A DNA stretch of 64,000 bases from Dichetophora obliterata (taxonomy: Eukaryota; Arthropoda; Insecta; Diptera; Sciomyzidae), in the NCBI GenBank assembly GCA_963920525.1, contig OY986435.1:259801462-259865461 (forward strand). The letters are read 5' to 3'. A program made the position numbers and the translations under genes. Below the pieces are notes generated by a model. It was not told where the DNA came from. It saw only the letters and a list, made by a program, of their open reading frames with translations, and did no database searches. Below, piece after piece: positions 58,992 to 64,000 of the stretch; the stretch's first letter is position 1, and each line of letters begins with the position of its first letter.

Positions 58992-59271
58992 TTAAACAGA
59001 TTTCGATGTTACACTTGTTAAACCATGCACTGCTATGCCATGTGAGGCTTACTGTACCATAAGGTCCGCATAAGGCTAGAGTGGAAATGCAGATGTGCAG
59101 ATTTTTGACTTACGTGTATTTTGTTTTTGTTAAGTGCACTTAATCGTGTATACCTCTACTGTATGTGAGGCAAGCACCATTTCCCTATTTCTTGTTTCTT
59201 TGGTGTCTTTTTAATAACATCCAAAAAGGTTGAAACCTTTGATTGCGCTAAATACTATCTTCTTCTATCCA

Positions 59272-60755
59272 TCTATATATTTAAAAATGGATTGTATGTA
59301 TGTGGGTATGTGACAATATCACGTATAGACTCCAAAACCGCTGAATCCTTATGAAATTTTTAGGGAAACTGAAGCCATATCTTGAGAGTGTTCTTGTGAG
59401 GTTTGGTAAGGATTGAAAAAAAGTGACGTGGTACCTCCTATACAAGCCAAATTTGCGCTATCGACCACAAACAAAAAAGGGTATATATCAGACAATTTTG
59501 ATCATAGAAAAAATTTAATTCAGATGATTACTGTCATTAACTGTACAAAAAATGGGCGTGGTCGCAATATATATACGCCCACCTTTTCGAGATCATGGCA
59601 ACTTCGGAGCTCTACACATTTTTATAGTGAAACTTGCTGATGTTTTCACGCCCACGTTTACCGCCCACAAATCAATATTTATAAATATAAAAAGCAAAAT
59701 TATGTGTGCCTGTGTGTGTGATGACTCCAAAACTACTAGACCGATTGACCTAAAATTTTGGCAGTCGATTTGTTTCAGGTACGAGATGGATGAGCAAAAA
59801 ATTTGACACACCCCCTTTTAGCACCCCAAATCAATAAAAATTCTTTTTTCAGTCGTTTTGGGTCGTATAAGGCTAAAATTTAATAATTTAGTTTGTTCGA
59901 CAACTGTACTAAAAATGGGTTTCCTCGCCCCCTTTTACAACCCACAAATCAATGCAAATGCTTTATTTCAGACGGTTTTGGTCGTATAAGGCTTAAATTT
60001 GGTAATTTGGTTTGTATGGTTACTATCAGCAGCTGAACTAAAAATTGGTTTCCAAGCCCCTTTTTACCGCCCAAAAATCAGTACATATCCTATATTTTAA
60101 GCTGTTTTGGTCATATAAGACTTAAATTTGGTACATAAGTTTGCATGCTTACTTTCAGCAACTGTGCTAAAAATGGGCGTTTTCGTTATATAGCCACATC
60201 CACTTTTTGATAAATCATTAAAATTTACTACTGGGTCGATTGAGCAAAAATTTTGGTTTAGTTTGTATGGTAACTGTCAGCAACTGTACTAAAAATTGGT
60301 TTCTATGCCTCGCTTTTACCGCCCACAAACCAATGAAAATGTTTTATTTCAACGGTTTGGGTCGTATTAGACAAAAATTTTGTAATTTAGTTCATATGGT
60401 TACTCTCGGCAAGTGCACTAAAAATGGGCTGTCCCACTTTAGTTAAATTCACTTTTCAGGAATCCGCGTGGAGTTGAGCTGAATTGAGCTGAAATTTTGG
60501 CAGTTGATTTGTTTCGAGTACGAGATAGTTTAAGGGAAATAATTTTGTCGCACCCCTTTTCACCGCTTACAAAACAGAAAAATGCTATGTTTCGCTCGGT
60601 TTTTATCGTATTAGACTAAAATTTGGTTATTTAGTTCATATGGTTACTTTCGGCAGCTAAACTGAAAATGGTGAATATATTTTGCATTTCTTGACATTTT
60701 CGTATATGGCAGTAAGGCGGTCTGTGGTAGAACAACGTCTTCCGGGGAATACTAG
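59272..60755 (+). mobile_element. Non-autonomous Helitron, 1.5 kb
   Basis: A|TCTATATATTTAAAAATGG at the left and GTCTTCCGGGGAATACTAG|T at the right give the A|TC...CTAG|T signature. The interior has repeated units of about 110-130 bp with ctgtactaaaaatgggttt and aaatttggtaattt phrases, as in the copies at 33509 and 9813. No coding region. Confidence 0.8.
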
Positions 60756-60763
60756 TTGATTAA

Positions 60764-61708
60764 GGTATGACCTGCTGTTAAAAATTTTGTGAAAAATTTT
60801 TTTCATATATATCTTCTAAAACCTTCAAAATATTGCCTTAAAAGGATTTTTTAAAATTTAATTATTTTTGGAGTTACAGAGTTACAGCAATAAAACTTTA
60901 AATGCGTTTTTCTCGAAATCACTTCTTTCAAACTGGGGTGTCATTTTTTGGGGGAGAACCAGAAGTGGAAGGGCGGCGTTTTATAGGTAATCACGTCAGG
61001 CAGGTCCTGACTAGGATAATTGGGCTAAATCTACTACCGGGGATGGGGTGGGGCAAAAACCCCAAAAAACAACTAAATTTTGAACTTTTTTAAATATTTT
61101 GGAAATATCCTAGTTCAGGACCTTCCTGACGTGATTACTAGCTAAATGCTGCCCTCAGAATTTTGATACGACATCTGTAGTGAAATTTCCAAACGCGTTA
61201 ACGACGATTTTCGATATCGCTGTCATTTTCTATAACGACAACGATTATTATCGTTAAGTTTATGGGAACTCCACTACTGGTTATCTAGAAAAACGACACC
61301 CCGTTTGCCTTCTCATTTTCACGTACCCATTTTCATAGCTTTGGAAGGGGGGGGGGATAAAAAAACATCGAAACCAAGGCTCATTTATAAGGTTGTGGCA
61401 CTTGAGAGCGAGCGCTGACTGTGCTCTCTTTCTGTACTGCCATGTCTATCAAATTCAGCTGTGTGGCGAATGAAACAAAATAAAATAAAAAGTTCTGCTT
61501 AGTTTTGACATTTCCGGCAAATGCTCTCATCTGGTGCATCTACCTGTATTCTTCTAACATGATCGAAACATAAAAGTTTACGGAAAATGTTAGAAAATTA
61601 CGTCTACATTCACGTAAAAAAACTCCAAAGTTGATAAATTTAAAAACGACTGTGCTACATCAATTTTAAAATACGTAATTTTTGTGGACTTGAACTGCAG
61701 GTCATGCC
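60764..61708. mobile_element. TTAA-flanked element just upstream of bigmax
   Basis: TTAA at 60760-60763 and 61709-61712 encloses GGTATGACCTGC...GCAGGTCATGCC, a 12-bp inverted end with one mismatch. This suggests piggyBac or Kolobok type. It contains a nested foldback at 60987-61141 and a 10-G run at 61347-61356. Its right end is only about 190 bp from the bigmax start codon. Confidence 0.65.
60987..61141. repeat. 155-bp foldback nested in TTAA element
   Basis: GTAATCACGTCAGGCAGGTC near the left and its inverse (GACCTTCCTGACGTGATTAC) near the right pair with few mismatches; pairing continues through cctgactaggata. Confidence 0.7.
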
Positions 61709-61757
61709 TTAATAAAAGCATGCGTTGAACGTGCACAATTACAACATGCAAATATTT

Positions 61758-61765
61758 TGACGTCA
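61758..61765. promoter_or_regulatory. Palindromic CRE-like site TGACGTCA
   Basis: A full CREB/ATF-type palindrome lies 136 bp upstream of the bigmax start, with an octamer-like ATGCAAAT about 10 bp before it. The position suits a proximal promoter. Use is not shown by sequence alone. Confidence 0.35.
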
Positions 61766-61900
61766 AATCAGTGAAAAATATATAATTCAGAGAATCTTGA
61801 GTTTCTTTTAGTTTTTATGGACTCAGTTGGTATTTCTTTAGTTAAATAGTGCATGTAGCGTAAATACATTTTAATCAGTTAATTTTACTCAACACAAAAA

Positions 61901-62987
61901 ATGAACGAAAACACTTCAGGAGATTTTGGTAGGATAGAATCAGCAGAAAAGCAATGGTTTGCTGATTATTTAACTATTTTAACCTTATCTCCCTTATCTT
62001 TGCACTTTCGACAGCAAATGCGACAAACAGTTTTCGTGATCCGGGCGCATACTTTTGCATTAATGCTGAGGGAGTCGGTAGTGGTGTTAGTGTTGGCAGT
62101 GTTGGTGGCATGGAGAGGAGCGACTTGAAACACTTTTCGCGCTGCAGCAGTTCAGGAAGCATGCATACACCCAACTCGTCCGCCCAGAATTCAGGCAATT
62201 GCTATTTTCATTACCAAATCAACTAAAGCAAAATCAAATCAGGCAAGCATTTTAGTCGAGCTAAATCATTACGAATCTTTTCCCCGCGCACAGATGATGA
62301 CGACAGCGGTGGAGACATCGCACGAAATGCTGCTCAGCTAAGTTACAAAGAACGGCGACGTGAGGCACACACCCAAGCCGAACAGAAACGACGTGATGCC
62401 ATCAAAAAGGGCTACGATAGTCTACAGGAATTAGTGCCTAGTTGTCAACAAAATGACTCATCTGGCTATAAGCTAAGCAAAGCGCTGATCTTGCAAAAAT
62501 CCATAGATTACATTATGGAGTTGAATCAGCAGAAAAAAAAGGAGGAAACAGAGGTAGTGGCGCTGCAGAAAGAAGTCATGGCGCTGCGCATTATACAAAA
62601 TAGCTACGAGCTTATGGTGCAACATCATCAATCGAACCCCGGGCCCGAGGAGGAGCGACTCTCGGACGAGACTAAGTTTCAAGTGGTAATGTGATATAAA
62701 CAACAACAATGTGTTTGCATAGCACAATTTTTATTACTATTTTTATGCTTTTAAAATGTGTTTTTGTTTCACGCTAGTTTCAATCCATAATGGACGAGAT
62801 GTTTGAGACTTTCCAGCATATACCAATGGACAATTTTAGGCAGCTGACGACAGGTGTTATAACCTGGTTAGAGGAGCACTGCAAACCACACATACTGCGC
62901 AATATACTAGGACGTACCTTTCACCACATGGCCATGCAAATGGAGGCACAAGCCATGGAGCAGCAGTCCTGCGATGAATTCAGCTGA
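61901..62987 (+). CDS. bigmax: Bigmax (Mlx), bHLH-zipper partner of Mondo
   Basis: Exons 61901-61928, 62015-62194, 62294-62685 and 62778-62987 give 269 residues. The protein pairs with Mondo/ChREBP at carbohydrate response elements to switch on sugar-responsive genes. Exon 1 gives MNENTSGDF. Exon 2 is Ser/Gly-rich (SSSGSMHTPNSSAQNS). Exon 3 has an acidic start, then the basic region REAHTQAEQKRRDAIKKGYD, with H95, E99 and R103 as E-box contacts, helix 2 LSKALILQKSIDYIMELNQQ and a leucine zipper. Exon 4 holds the C-terminal Mlx dimerisation and localisation segment (MFETFQHIPMDNFRQLTTG, WLEEHCKPHILRNI). Introns 1 and 3 are GT-AG. Intron 2 must start GC (62195), because the frame meets TAA soon after and no GT is available. 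Phases agree across all joins. Confidence 0.93.
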
Positions 62988-64000
62988 GTGCTAAATTGTG
63001 CCTGTGGGCTGCTGAACAGAGAGGATCACAACCTTTTATTAAAATATTTTTATTATGGAATTTATTTAGCTTAATTTAAAAAAAAAAACAAATTTTTATT
63101 GTTATGAGGGTATATATTTTATAAGCAAATTTAGGAATTTATGAACTGTTGCCAGCTAGTTAGCGACGAAATAGTAGCACAAGCATATAGATAAAAACAT
63201 CCCGTACAAAAAACATAAACCGAATCAAGTAACTATTAATTGACAAAATTATTTCAAATGTACGTATACAAAAGTTTTTCATCAGTCTGAATTGGTCTTC
63301 AAATCAAACACACATAGTCCAGCTTTTATAGAAAGTGATACAAAATGCTGATTAAAAATTTTGAGGTTGTATGAACCACACCCAAAAATTAGAATGTTAT
63401 TAATTCATAGCTATAGGTAATTATTGTAAAGATCCTTTTCAGCCTATAAAAATTAAAAAACTTTTCAACTGACTCATTAAGAAAAATTTTCGTTACCTGT
63501 AAAAACTCGCAATACCTGTAAATTTTGTAATAATTGCAGTTGCATTTATTGCATTATCAAGATTTGAAAATTTCAAAATTACTCGCATTACTGCTAGACT
63601 CGCACAATTTTAATGTCAAACATTGTAAGATTAGAAACTAGAATCTATTGTACCTTTCAAGTCTGTTTTGAAGATTTTACTACAATCCATAATTTTTAAT
63701 GATGACTTAAGAATGTCTTAACAGCACGAATTTCTTTCATTCAACAGTATATATACTGAGATCTAATAAAGATAGAATTAGAAATGCTTAGATAGAAATT
63801 TGTTGTCAGATTCGGAATCAGCTATCATAAATCTATTGAAATTGACTACAATATCAAAAAACGTAAAATTTTCCTGGACACCGTGATGTTAAAGGATATT
63901 TTGGAATAGGAAGATATTATATCGAGATCAAATTTTGAATATGCACTTTTCTATCTTATAATTAAAGCGTCGCCTCGAATAACGTTGCAAGCGACAAAAT
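62988..64000. other. 3' region of bigmax and intergenic DNA
   Basis: No gene was recognised. The nearest canonical AATAAA is at 63765-63770; closer variants (attaaaat at about 63037) could serve as a poly(A) signal. The sequence is AT-rich to the window end. Confidence 0.45.

Noticed and set aside
1..64000. CRISPR arrays, bacterial operons, promoters or riboswitches
   Set aside because: Introns, poly(A)-type signals and transposon content show a eukaryotic nuclear sequence; no regularly spaced identical repeats of that kind were seen.

Overview
The window looks like nuclear DNA of a higher fly, most likely a tephritid fruit fly. It is AT-rich and has spliceosomal introns. Its four recognisable host genes resemble Drosophila genes, and a decayed mariner has the DD41D catalytic spacing of the rosa mariners described from Ceratitis. 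No species call is possible from sequence alone.

Host genes, left to right. (1) The 3' end of an outer-arm axonemal dynein heavy chain (DNAH9/11/17 type), + strand, exons 7978-9168, 15210-16796, 36684-36878 and 36966-37065; its introns are 6.0 kb, 19.9 kb and 87 bp. (2) The last exon of a small secreted chitin-binding (peritrophin-like) protein, + strand, 50172-50459. (3) Hemomucin (Hmu), - strand, four exons, 53105 to 51240, complete, 559 residues. (4) bigmax (Mlx), + strand, four exons, 61901-62987, complete, 269 residues, with an apparent GC-AG intron. From memory, the Drosophila genes CG3339 (dynein), Hmu and bigmax lie close together at about 97F, so this may be conserved microsynteny. 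The genes do not form a pathway: sperm or cilium motility, cuticle or gut lining, haemocyte mucin, and sugar-responsive transcription.

Most of the rest is mobile DNA, especially in the two large dynein introns and the 37-50 kb and 53-62 kb spacers. Many insertions have exact edges (terminal inverted repeats plus target-site duplications): a mariner (TA), several hAT elements (8 bp), TTAA elements (piggyBac-like), TAA/TTA elements (Harbinger-like), a MITE family with 9-bp duplications, a 5'-truncated non-LTR element with a 16-bp duplication, and Helitrons with A|TC...CTAG|T edges. Coding remnants include a Helitron helicase split by a MITE, two hAT transposases, two non-LTR reverse transcriptase/RNase H fragments, and a decayed gene of an arthropod multicopy family without a known function, itself split by a non-LTR insertion. 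Four tRNA-like modules with A and B boxes are present, none convincing as a working tRNA gene.
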